A stretch of 64,000 nucleotides of DNA from Gymnothorax reevesii (taxonomy: Eukaryota; Chordata; Actinopteri; Anguilliformes; Muraenidae): contig CM056583.1 in assembly GCA_029721435.1 (NCBI GenBank), positions 50,881,620 to 50,945,619 on the forward strand, in the 5' to 3' direction. How positions within the stretch are numbered: position 1 is the first letter of the stretch; every line of letters starts with the position of its first letter. The notes beneath the pieces are model-generated. The model searched no databases and was not told where the DNA came from. It saw only the letters and a list, made by a program, of their open reading frames with translations. A program made the translations under genes and the position numbers. Positions 54,374 through 64,000 of the stretch are shown piece by piece.

Positions 54374-55146
54374 GTTAAATTATAAGTATTCATTCGGTCA
54401 TACATACAAAAATAATATTTCAAGCATTAAAAAATAACAACAATAATTATTGCAGCAGACCGGGTAATTTAAGACATTTCTGCTTATTCCCTGAGCTAGA
54501 ATAGCCGACTCCACCCCACAGTTTACCGCTTACAAATGCACTGGTGCACGAGTGCTTGGTTTGGTTTCCCGTCCACCCGGAAACCACCATCCCACTGTCT
54601 GATCGAACAAACAGGTAGTGAGCGCTTACTTTTCATCAGCTCATTTAAGCAGTTTAAAAATTCGTTTTTACGAAGCGATCTCGAATGTTTTTATATCCGT
54701 TTAAGCAGCGCTGCTTAATTTCATTCCTCTGCCCCATTGGCTTCCTCTCCGCTTCCACCATTGTTGCGAAACTTGAGTCATTATTATCACCGGCGCCAAA
54801 AGAAGTTAGCAGGAGGTTATGTAATCGGTGCCGTTTGTTTGACTGTGAACAACATAACTCAAAAAGTAATGAAGGGATATTTCTGAAGTTTTGTGGTTGG
54901 GTCGCTATGTCATCAGGGATGGACCCTTTTGATTTTGACCGCGATCAAGAATACAATAGCAATCCTGAAATCCTCTGACAGTGATAACAAAACTTTGCTC
55001 CCACTCAGAAAGATTTGGACTGTGCTGCCTTGGCGGAGGTTTGCCTCTAGTTCAGGGTGTGACCTGATATAAACTGCCAGGCAACATAAGGAAGTGAGAG
55101 GCATAAATGATAATCTACCCGATCAGACTGCTCCAGCTGCCTTGCT
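54374..55146. promoter_or_regulatory. Upstream region of the third UGT first exon, with a TATA-like box
   Basis: GATATAAACTG at 55066-55076 has a TATAAA core 79 bp upstream of the ATG at 55147, a plausible core promoter for this first exon. Between 54930 and 55055 lies a short repeat (GTGCTGCCTTGGCGGAGGTTTGC) whose inverted copy is near 60150-60180. The rest is non-coding. Confidence 0.5.
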
Positions 55147-55870
55147 ATGAAAAACACAAGAATGCTACTCTCTCTTCCTTTACTCGTGCTGATTGGGTCT
55201 GGGATCACTCATTCAGGCAATGTGCTTGTGTATCCGGGGGAGTATAGCCACTGGATGAACATGCGTGCTATCCTGGATGAGCTCATTAACCGGAACCACA
55301 CCATTACAGTGTTGGTATGCTCTGCTTCCCCTTCTGTGGAGTACACCAAGTCAGATTCCTACAGTTTCGAGATCTTCCACGTGCCATTCAGCACAGCAGA
55401 GATGCACGGCCTCTCCGAGGACTTGATCCATTTCTGGATGTACGAAGCAGCCCACTCCTCTTCATTACGCCAGGCATTAAAGACAATTGATTTGATTGAG
55501 AAAATGTCTGCCTTGCAAAAGCAGATATGCCTTGCCTTGTTCCAAAATGAGGAGCTCCTGAAAAAACTTGAGCAGTCCCAGTTTGAGCTGGTGCTCACAG
55601 ATCCCATGATCCCGTGTGGTGATCTGCTGTCGGAGAGGCTTGGTATTCCCCTTATAATATCCCTGAGGTATTCGTTTGGATTTATTTTCGAGAAACTATG
55701 CGGACAGATTCCAGCACCCCCCTCATATGTTCCTGCACCTCCAGTGGCATACACTGACCACATGAGCTTTACAGAGCGAGCGAAGAATTTCCTACTTTAC
55801 AGCCTGATGACTGCAATGTTTCATTTCCGCTGCATTACCGACTTAGATGTATTTTATAGTGAGATTACAG
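55147..55870 (+). CDS. UDP-glucuronosyltransferase (UGT2-type) first exon, third copy
   Basis: An open exon of 724 bp (241 codons plus one base) ending at ACAG|GTAAGT (donor 55871). The start ATG at 55147 leads into a typical signal peptide (MLLSLPLLVLIGSGI). Then come GNVLVYPGEYSHWMNM with the catalytic histidine, LVLTDPMIPCGDLLSERLG with the partner aspartate, and QIPAPPSYVPAPPVAYTDHM near the end. It is clearly more distant from copies 1 and 2 than they are from each other. Phase 1 matches exon 63018, the nearest downstream coding exon, 7.1 kb away. The product would be an ER-lumenal glucuronosyltransferase with its own acceptor specificity. Confidence 0.9.
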
Positions 55871-56060
55871 GTAAGTTTCATTGAATTTTTAATCATAACA
55901 TCAAGGACATCCTTCCTACATGTTGCTGTTTGACGCGATTGATATTATTTTGTTGTCTAAACATTGCTGCTGATCAAATGTTTGAGTAATACACAGTACA
56001 ATAATCAGCCACAACATTAAAACAGTGTGCCTAATATTGCAGCTGGGGCTTTAACATTTT

Positions 56061-56413
56061 GGGCCCTATCTTACGTCAGAGTCCCTGAACCCGTTATTTG
56101 GAGATTTAGCATTGCGTAAGAGGCGTTCCCCCGCGAAAGTTGCTATCTTGCACACCTGCCTATATCCCTAAAACACCAGCGCTACCCGTGATATTATGCA
56201 TAGGTGTGATTTGGGCGTTACGCCAGTTAAACCAATCAGTGTGCCAGGTGTCATTGCCTTGAGGAGCGGGCTGTGCTATCCAAAATCCTCAAACCGAAAC
56301 CCGTGATGGAGAGAGAAAGGTTGCCACGTTTCTCCGTTGACAAATTTAAATTGCTCGTGCATGAGGTCAAGTCCTGACAGGGGAGGATTTGTTTTTGTTA
56401 TGTTAAATGTGAA

Positions 56414-56453
<40 letters not shown>

Positions 56454-57545
56454 TGACATTGACATATTGTTTAATGTTTGTTATGTAATTTAAAGAAAAC
56501 ATCAAGCCTACCCCTTTTGTGATGGAAACTTCAAAAAAAAAAAAAAAAAGAAAAGAAAAAAAATGCGTTTCGCCATGATTGGGTCATGCCTCCAATTGAG
56601 CTGAGTGGGGGTTGGAATGACCCATAGCATAGGGTTACTGTAGCACTATTTTTCTAACAGCATCGGGCAAGGCATACGAACAGCTGGCAGCGGTGTATAC
56701 ATAATCCGCAATAGGTGACATAATTCCATCACTGTAGACGGGAGAGGCGCAGTTTTGTCATGCATCCTCGTTCTGTGGGAAATGATACTATGGGCCAGCG
56801 CTAGACCTGAAAGTTTGGGAGAAAATATCCATCCCTTTATTGACTAGAATTAGTCCTGGCTAATTCCATTTGGCTTTCCCTTAATAACACGTCTTCCAAT
56901 TCAAGAATAATCAAGTGGCAATTGAAGACACGGCTTCTCTCCCCCATGCGATCTATCTGCGACAAAATAATTTGAGCGGAATTTCAGAACTCTTTTGCAA
57001 ATGAAGGTAATTTCAGCGACAAGTACGCACACCTGTTTTTGCTGCGCAGTCACGCAACTTGCTGTAAAAAAAAAAAAAAGACAGCTGTCCGGTTGGACAA
57101 TGTAAACGGATGAAACCACACACTTGTCACCAGAATTACCTTCATTTGCTTAAGAGTTCTGAAATGCCGCTCTCGCTGGGAAAAAGTTTGTCGCTGAGTG
57201 CCACTGCATAGACCTAATTGTAATTAATTACTTTTCTGAACTGAATGTAATCCATTTGTTGCTGTTTGATCGCATAGGGGGAGAGAAGCCGTGTCTTCAA
57301 TTGCCAAAGGGGTAGCGGGTGGTTTGAGGACCAGCTATACGCTTTCCCTAACCTGTGTGGTCAAGATGGCAATTGTAGGGAAAGCGCATAAACGCCCACA
57401 GGCACGCCTCCAGGCGCTAATATAGGATTCGGCATAATGTATAGCGGGCAGTGAGGCCTCAAGATACCCTTTAGGGATAGTGGAAGCTGCTAAATGCGTA
57501 ATTCGTGGGTAGTGGCACGTTAGTGGCACGGCTGTTAATCTCAGT
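56061..57545. mobile_element. Harbinger-like non-autonomous element with a nested inverted repeat
   Basis: It starts GGGCCCTATCTTACG, a terminus I recall from fish Harbinger elements. At 56304-56370 the plus strand encodes MERERLPRFSVDKFKLLVHEVKS, then a stop: the start of a Harbinger Myb-like protein. A second piece (57320-57545) is the reversed partner of the left end (CTATCCCTAAA; TTACGCATTTAGC). Between them, arms of about 38 bp at 56916-56953 and 57268-57306 (GCAATTGAAGACACGGCTTC) form a nested palindrome. An (ATT)n run is at 56417-56453. The right terminus is uncertain. Confidence 0.6.
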
Positions 57546-57800
57546 TGATTATTGGACTTTCTTTCTGCACCATAAAAACATAATTTTAAATAGAAGGCTA
57601 TACTCAGGCAGAATGATACAGCTTAATGATTTTATTCTTGAAATGGAGTTTTGATTAGCCCACAGCTCCGTGTAGTTCATTTTAAAACGTGTTGGCCCTT
57701 TATGAAAAGTAATTTGGCTTCATAGACAACATTAGAAAATGACAATGGTTTTAACATTCAATCCTTCCAAGCAGTGGATAAAAATGTTTAGATTTTTGGT

Positions 57801-57826
57801 GGGGAGGGGGGTGGGGGGTGGGGGGT
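57801..57826 (+). other. G-rich tract, G-quadruplex candidate
   Basis: Four runs of four to six G separated by single A or T bases, sufficient for an intramolecular G-quadruplex in theory. It lies in UGT intron sequence. Confidence 0.55.
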
Positions 57827-57977
57827 GTTTAACCATAAGCACCGTTCATCAGAAATTAGACTGAACTCACCTGCAACTTTAATATGGCCTAATTGTGTAA
57901 GACCATTTACCGCAACTCGTAGTACAGTATATCGACCCAGATTAGCCATGAATAACTCTGTTCAGTGTTCATAGTGA

Positions 57978-59281
57978 CTACAAAATGAGCTCATTTCAAA
58001 TTTTATACCTGCTACAGGTCTCAAAAAAGTTGGCCGGGGGCCTGTTTACCAAGATGTAGCATCCCCTCTTCTTTTTAACAGGGTAGAGGCGTCTGGGCAT
58101 TGAAGAGACATGTTTCTTGAGTTTAGCCATTGGACTTTGATCCCACTCTTGTTTAATACAGCCGTCCAGCTGCTGGAGACTTTTGGGTCTCCTTTGACGG
58201 ACTTTTCGTTTAATTATGCGCCAAATGTTCTCAATCAGTGAAACATCAGGACTGCAGACAGGCCGGTTCAGCACACAGACTCTTCTACTACGAAGCCATG
58301 CTGTTGTAATGGCAGCAGTATGTGGTTTTGCATTGTCCTGCTGAAATACACAAGGCCTTCGCTGGAATAGTTGTCATCTGGAGGGGAACATATGTTGCTC
58401 TAAAACCTTTATATACCTTTCAGCATTCATGGTGCTTTTCAAAACATGCAAGTGTCCCACACCATATGCACTAATGTATCCTCATACCATCAGAGATGCT
58501 GGCTTTTGAACTGAATGCTGATAAAAGGAGGAGTGGTCTTTCTTCTTTTTATCCGGGAGGACACGACGCCCATGATTTCCAACTGGAATGTCAAATTTGG
58601 ACTCGTCTGACCTCAGGACACTTTGCCACTTTGCTACAGTCCATTTTAAATGAGTCTTGGCCCACAGAACATGGCGGCGCTTCTGGATCATGCTCAACAA
58701 TGTCTTCCTTGTTGTATTGTAAAGTTTTAGGTGGCATCTGTGGATGGCACGGCAGACTGTTTTTACAGACAGTGGATTCTTGAAGTATTCCTGGGCCCAT
58801 TTAGTAATGTCAATCACATAATCATGCTGGTGAGTGATGCAGTGGCATCTGAGGGCCCAAAGCTCACGGGTAAAGGTCTTCGGCTTTGTACCTTATGCAC
58901 AGAGATTTTTCCAGTTTCTGTGAATCTTTTGATGATGTTATGCACTGTCGATGAGACCTCCAAAGCCTTTGCAATTTGAGGTTGAAGAACATTGTTATTA
59001 AAGTATTCCACAATTTTTTTACGCAAGCTTTCACAGGTTGGAGAGCCTCTGGCCATCTTTACTTCTGAGAGACTCGGCCTCTCTAAGACATTCCTTTTAT
59101 AGCCAAACATTGTTACACACCTGATGCCATTTAAACTAATTACTTGCTAAATGTTTAGCTGATTCTCTTATATATATTAATTGCTTTCTTCAGCCCTTTT
59201 TTGCCTGTGTCCCAACTTTTTTGGGACCTGTTGCAGCCATAAAATTTGAAATAAGCTCATTTTATGGATAAAAATGTAAAA
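57978..59281 (-). mobile_element. Tc1 family-1 remnant with broken transposase
   Basis: Inverted subterminal repeats flank it (AAAATGAGCTCATTTCAAATTTTAT on the left, and its reverse near 59250). The transposase starts at the ATG at 59056 (MARGSPTCESLRKKIVE) and ends at 57996. It contains KWQSVLRSDESKFD with the first D, and RPVCSPDVSLIENIWRI with the glutamate. The second D region (about 58340) is in another frame. Frameshifts near 58815, 58480 and 58275 inactivate it. It lies in the intron between the third first exon and 63018. Confidence 0.85.
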
Positions 59282-61118
59282 GAAAGTACAATAATCAACT
59301 GAGATTAACCGCCGACAGCAATGTATGAACAGGCTGCAATTTATTAACATTACTTTCCAAACCTACCGATCATTTTTAATGTTCTCCATCTAGGCTAGAT
59401 AAAAATAATCTGTTCAGAGCATTCATATTTTTGAGAATAAGATGACGCTATATCGGTTTTTTTTACTTTAAATTAATTGGATTTTGTTCGGTGTCACTTG
59501 CTGCTTAATTAATATACCAGATTAGTGCTGAATAAAAAGCGACGAGCTGCGTATTGCTAGACTACCGGCTTCAAACATTTCAAACAATCACATTAATTAC
59601 AATTTCTTAATGAAGATGGCAGGCTAGATAAATGTTTTGGCCAACAGTTATGCTGAGGGTTAGGCAGGCATTAAAATGTAATTGCAGTATTTCGAGAATG
59701 GACTGTGCAGTCAGCGGTTCCGAGACCGTACCTCGGTGTAAGGCCTGTAAAAACCGCAAAATTGTACTGTCTCCAGAGTCTCCTTCAGTGGTCCGGATCA
59801 GGCCCCTAGTGGAGCAGGACAGTTAGTGCAGCGGTCTGTGCTACACAGGACGGTGGTCTGGACCAGCCCCTAGTGGAGCGGGACAGTTACTACAGTGGTC
59901 CGTGTTACAGGACAGTACTGTAGTACACAAAATTAGTGTCTTTATACTGAGAATAGCGACAACTCAGTATCTGAACGCCATCTTGTTTCAGTCTTTCAGT
60001 GCACGCACAGCTTTTCCCAACTCCCTTCAACTGTGCCTACATTCAGAATATAGAATTTTTTGCTAACTGAGCTTCGCACACTAATTTACAAAAACCTGTG
60101 CTGCTTCACAAGCTAAACTAGCGCCGAATTTAACTAAAGGCACTCCTTGAGTGCAAACCTCCACCAAGGCAGCACTGTCATAATCTTGCTGAGTGACCAT
60201 GGCTCTTGAGGAGTTTAAGGTTCATCGCATAACTTAAATAATTTCCCCATAGCCCAGCACGTGACATATTTTTGATATTACCCCTTAAATCGCTTTTGCA
60301 AAAATCGCACTGGCTGAGAGCGTGGGGGGAAAGATATCACCCAGAATTACGTCTCGCCGTTTTTATAAAGCCAAACTGAATACCGAGTGTAACTTAGCTT
60401 GAATCAGCATGGCTCAGGAGGCTAGTTAAGCGCCACTGACATAACTAAGTTGATGTGACTTGGCTAGACAGAGTGCACGCAATACTTTTTCAAAACCAAT
60501 ATTTAACATTAGTTTGTCACCATGTGAGCTAACATTAGCTTGCCACTCAGTTGACTGAATTTACAAAGCGTTGCTCGTTCAGCCACGAATGTCTGTGACT
60601 CAGAGACTGAGTAAGCAGGGTGATCAAATTACCGCACTGCTAACATACATTTGGTGCTAAAGAAAATTACATTTGCTTTTCATGAAATTCCGCAATTTAG
60701 TTGTGTTATAAACAGAATGAGAAAGTTATGAAAGTGGTTGAGTAAACTTTGGGTTACTCACATATGCAGATTTGTTCCATCATCAAGGCAACTTACCTGA
60801 TGCAAAAACGAAGATGAAGTGGTTTCCAGCCTGCTCTGCTAACCTTCATTTCCCAAATCTGTCGTCTTTTTGGATCAGAAGGAAATCTTTACATCTTAAA
60901 CTCCTTCTCAGATCTATTGGTACAACCGAAGCTGCAACAACCAGTCATTTTTTTCAGTTTTCAAAACGCAAAATGCAGGGACGTAGTAGAATTCCTGAGG
61001 AAGTAGTATTAATTGATCAACCTGATGGATAGAAAATAGATCCACAGGTCACATCAACAACTTTTTTTGGCACCCCCTATGTCGCTACTCTCAGTATAAA
61101 GGGACTGTACACAAAATA
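59282..61118. other. Intron sequence without a recognised gene
   Basis: Contains a two-copy tandem repeat at about 59790-59920 (CCCCTAGTGGAGCRGGACAGTTA twice) and, near 60150-60180, an inverted copy of the short repeat at 55030. Nothing else is supported. Confidence 0.45.
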
Positions 61119-61660
61119 TTATGGCCCCCTCCCTAATATTGTGTTCCTCTCATGTTGCCCAGCCAGCGCCATCAAACTAACATCCAGTTGAATTGCCAGA
61201 TACAGTATTTCCCAGAACAGGACAGTCCCACCGCCAGTTTGTCTTTTTCCCATAGAACATCCTGGTGCCATCTGTTCCCCAGATAAATGGCAAACAGATT
61301 CCCAGCTGACGCACGTAATGTAACAGAAAATGGGACCCACTGGATCAGGCAATCTTCTCCAATTGCTCCAAGGTCCAGTTCGGACACTCATAAGTCCATT
61401 GTAATGCTTTTGTCGAAGGACCGGGATTAGAATGGGCACTTTGACTGGTGTGCAGCTATAAAGTGCTATGCGCTGTAGGGTGCAATGCATTGTGTGTTGT
61501 GACGCATCCCACTTAAGTATCATTAAAAATCTCTGCAACTTGTGCCACAGTAGACTTTCTGTTGTTTTGGACCTGACAAGATGGCCATTGTTGTCCTTGT
61601 GCATTATTGAGCCCAACACCCTATCACCAATTCATGGTTTGTCCCTTCTTGGGCCACTGT
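61119..61660 (-). mobile_element. Tc1-like transposase fragment, family 4
   Basis: Minus-strand remains of the central part of a Tc1-like transposase: WTLEQLEKIAW and HFLLHY in one frame near 61370-61320, then LGNRWHQDV/QMAPGCSMGKRQTGGG (about 61280-61230). The place where the first catalytic D should be reads serine-glycine (WSSGSHF), so the active site is lost. Frames shift several times. No terminal repeats were found. Confidence 0.65.
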
Positions 61661-63017
61661 GAGTAGATACACTGCTGACTGGGAGCACGACAGGCCTTAC
61701 GGATTCATGAATTGTCTGCTTGAGTTCATATTCACTTAAACTTTCTCAAGATTTTGTTGTCCCCCCCCCCCCCCTTGTTATTTAAGTATTTGTCTGTCAC
61801 ATGTGACCAGTTTGCTTTAACTGCTCTTCTATTAATGCAAAAGCCATATATTATCAGTTAAATTTTATCAGCACCTCTTTTCACTGTGAAACAACCTCTG
61901 GTTAATATCTGTACCTGCAGTGCATATACAAACAACAGAGACTAAAAATGTATTTAATGAGCATTTCTTGTAAAAAAAATAAATAAATAAAAAATAATAT
62001 TCAAAATGGAGATGCTGTATATGAGCAGAATATCAACATGAACAGTCCTCTTCGAAGGTTATGCGCATACATGCATGTCTGTGGGTATTCCTGCTTCTTG
62101 CGGGGAGCAAATGTCTCCTAAAGTAATTGAATACCAGAATCTCATTTATATTGGGACATTTTTTGGTCCCCTCAAGGTGGCTGAGCTATTTTATGGTAAG
62201 GGGTTATGGTTTGGGTCAGGGTGAGGTTAAGGCTAGGGTTGGAGTTAGGTAAGTTGTGTCCATATGGTTATAGTCTGGGTAAGGAGTTGGGGAGTCAATG
62301 CAAGTCTATGGGATGTCCTCTCAAAACTTGAAAACGCATCATGTGTGCTTGTGCGTGCATGTGTTCGCGTGCATGAGTTGCATTGTAGTGTCAGGTCGGA
62401 GTGTGCCTGCTAATGTAAGGATAGCATTTCTGACAAGTTTTGTTGTCTCCAGGGGCACAGAGCTCGCCCTAAATGGTTTAGTTCGGAAGGTATGGTTTAC
62501 GTGAAGGGATGAGCACTGAAGCACAAGAGAAAGGTGGAGAGGGGAGGATGGGGGGGGGGGGGGGGGGGGGGGGGCATGGTTTGGGGTTGCAAATTTGTGG
62601 GCGTTTGGGGAGCGTGTACGGGTATGAGCTTCATCTACTGGATGAACATAATATAGTTTTACCCATTCATTTTCGATGGTGGTCATTTTAGACCAAAATC
62701 TTCAAAGTTGAATAAATCAGAATCCATGAAAGTGGTGATCAGCAATTTCATCTTTTCAAATGCCTTGTGTGAAGGATATCATGAAGTCTTAAAGCAATAT
62801 CTATAAATGAGCGATCATATAACACAACAGAACAGTGTACTATAGTCAGATTTGACTTAACACTGAATGAAAGATTATAACACAGATAATTTTGCACAAA
62901 CCAGACCTTTGCCTTTGGAAAAGTAGGTATCAAGTTTGCAAAGCCTACTTCTAGCATAATACAGTTATTATTTCCCTTATTGAAAGTAACAAGGATGACC
63001 AAGCTTTCTCTTAACAG
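61661..63017. other. Intron sequence with homopolymer tracts, ending at the exon 2 acceptor
   Basis: A run of 14 C lies at 61761-61774 and a run of 25 G at 62550-62574. The segment 62140-62345 resembles a common fish repeat (TTTGGTCCCCTCAAGG, GGTAAGGGGTTATGG, TGTCCTCTCAAAAC). The sequence ends in a pyrimidine-containing acceptor, CTTTCTCTTAACAG, at 63004-63017. Confidence 0.5.
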
Positions 63018-63166
63018 GCAAGCCCACGTCCTTCTGTGAGCTCTTGGGGAAGGCGGATATTTGGTTGATCCGAACCTACTGGGACTTTGAATATCCTCGA
63101 CCTTTCCTACCGAACTTCCAGTTTGTTGGCGGCCTTCACTGTAAGCCTGCTAAGCCTCTGCCTGAA
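63018..63166 (+). CDS. UDP-glucuronosyltransferase exon 2 (candidate shared exon)
   Basis: 149 bp between TTAACAG (acceptor) and GAA|GTAAGG (donor at 63167). This is exactly the length I recall for exon 2 of vertebrate UGT2 genes. Joined in phase 1 it begins [18 protein letters not shown], then [16 protein letters not shown], and ends [15 protein letters not shown], the conserved region that starts the UDP-sugar-binding half. It is the only downstream UGT exon in the window. It is therefore the most likely splice partner of the first exon at 55147 and possibly also of those at 39039 and 4611. Exon 3 should lie beyond the window. Confidence 0.92.
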
Positions 63167-63490
63167 GTAAGGGTGAAACTCTGAAATCCAATATCATCAA
63201 AATTTTTAATGAAAGCCCGTAAGAATTTGTGTAAGCCTTAATGATTTATAACATCAAATCAAGAATATTCTAGTAGCAATACTAGGCACTAATCAAAGAA
63301 GCAAACTGCTTTTCAAAAATTTTATTTCATGTTGTACCAGTAATCTATGTGTGATAAATCAATTGGGAAATTCGTCCTTTGAGAATCAGCTGGTTCTATG
63401 TCCACTTTTCGCAGAAATGGAGTTAAACATACCAGGACATTCTAAAATCAGTTATGTTTATGTCACTTAGTGCTTAGCTCCAACCTAAAG
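63167..63490. other. Start of the next UGT intron
   Basis: No gene or element is recognised. Confidence 0.4.
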
Positions 63491-63494
63491 TCTA

Positions 63495-63562
63495 CACCAG
63501 TGATTCCCAAAGTGTGGGCCTTGGTGGTACTGCAGGTGGGCCGTGAGAGGTCATTAAAAATA
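63495..63562. mobile_element. Probable hAT end
   Basis: CAGTGATTCCCAAAGTGTGGGCC resembles a common hAT terminus. It is interrupted after about 65 bp by the Tc1-like element at 63565, so the other end is not in view here. Confidence 0.45.
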
Positions 63563-63564
63563 TA

Positions 63565-64000
63565 CTCAGCAACAAAAGTTTCTGTGACACCAATATTGTT
63601 AATTATTTTTCATAACGCAATTATGAAATTGTCATATATGGTGATATCAGACTGAAACAGTTCACGTAAACACAACATTGAAATGGAAATCATGAAAATG
63701 CGAGAAAATGACTATGACTGAGAAAATTACGCACGTGAAAATGTGCGTAAATCATGCTTGTGGATGGCAATAAAAGAGGAGAATTTTTGGAATGTTCACA
63801 TTGTGCCTGATGAACGACGGAAGCATCACTTATCGAAAACACAGCCATTTCGAATCAGGAACTCTACCCTCTAAATGCCAAGACTGTCTGAAAATGATCG
63901 GTGGAGGGCCATTGGGATGATTGAATCCGGAACCTCGCAGAGGGAAGTTGCTCATCGCCTGAATGTCCACCGAAACACCATTTGGAACTTATGGCAGCGT
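63565..64000 (+). mobile_element. Tc1-like element, family 3, copy 3 (cut by window end)
   Basis: It starts CTCAGCAACAAAAGTTTCT after TA, as in the intact copy, and is in the opposite orientation to it. Relative to that copy it has about 20 extra bases near 63712-63735. The rest lies outside the window. Confidence 0.92.
63875..64000 (+). CDS. Tc1-like transposase, first 42 codons
   Basis: Open from the ATG at 63875 (MPRLSENDRWRAIGM) to the end of the window. It covers the first helix-turn-helix through TIWNLWQR. Identical at the protein level to the intact transposase at 36486-37499 over this stretch. Whether it stays open is unknown. Confidence 0.88.
   Translation, partial: MPRLSENDRWRAIGMIESGTSQREVAHRLNVHRNTIWNLWQR

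Noticed and set aside
62339..62691. Frames of 60-115 codons around the G25 tract
   Set aside because: Driven by the homopolymer (runs of glycine or proline) and overlapping on both strands.

Overview
This window looks like euchromatic DNA of a ray-finned fish, most likely a teleost. The evidence is three spliced UGT2-type UDP-glucuronosyltransferase first exons, about 34-39 kb of introns and intergenic DNA packed with Tc1, hAT, PIF/Harbinger, Gypsy, retrovirus-like and CR1/L2/Jockey-like elements, and TIR and LTR styles typical of fish repeats. I cannot name the species. There is no operon structure. The only host coding sequence I can support is four UGT exons, all on the + strand.

Host gene layout: two closely related first exons (4611-5328 and 39039-39759) lie in a duplicated segment. 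A third, more divergent first exon is at 55147-55870. A downstream exon of 149 bp is at 63018-63166. Each first exon ends in phase 1 at a G|GTAAG donor, and the downstream exon starts in the matching phase. No other downstream exon lies between the first exons. The simplest reading is a cluster of alternative variable first exons, each with its own promoter, splicing to shared constant exons that begin at 63018 and continue past the window. First exons encode the signal peptide and acceptor-binding half. The shared exons encode the UDP-sugar-binding half and the membrane anchor.

Mobile layout, left to right. 1-3750: three Tc1-like elements end to end. 3800-4197: a repeat whose inverted copy is at 25440-25795. 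4240-7600: UGT duplicon copy 1, interrupted by a 1432-bp insertion that is absent from copy 2. 7604-8645: Tc1 remnant split by a solo LTR. 8648-10070: LINE remnant. 12929-14407: Tc1-like element. 14684-15708: solo LTR. 16407-22258: PIF/Harbinger element carrying a Myb-like gene, a HARBI1-like transposase and, between them, a 2.8-kb array of about 63 units of TATAAAATGGGCTATGATCT plus poly-T. 22260-25260: retrovirus-like gag/pro/pol remains (minus strand), broken by a hAT element. 25796-27930: LINE with RT. 29430-31950: LINE 5' end with an SGNH-esterase ORF1. 32168-35790: DNA element and tandem duplications. 36289-37794: an intact Tc1-like transposon. 38640-40610: UGT duplicon copy 2. 39964-46262: a very recent 3.15-kb tandem duplication that cuts through a Gypsy element (41392-47962) whose integrase precedes its reverse transcriptase. 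48612-54365: solo LTR, Tc1 MITE, large inverted repeat, LTR fragment and hAT element. 55147 to the end: third UGT first exon, an intron filled with Harbinger-like and Tc1-like remnants, the shared exon, and the start of another Tc1-like copy.

All identifications come from reading the sequence and from memory of protein families. Percent identities are by-eye estimates, and no database was searched.
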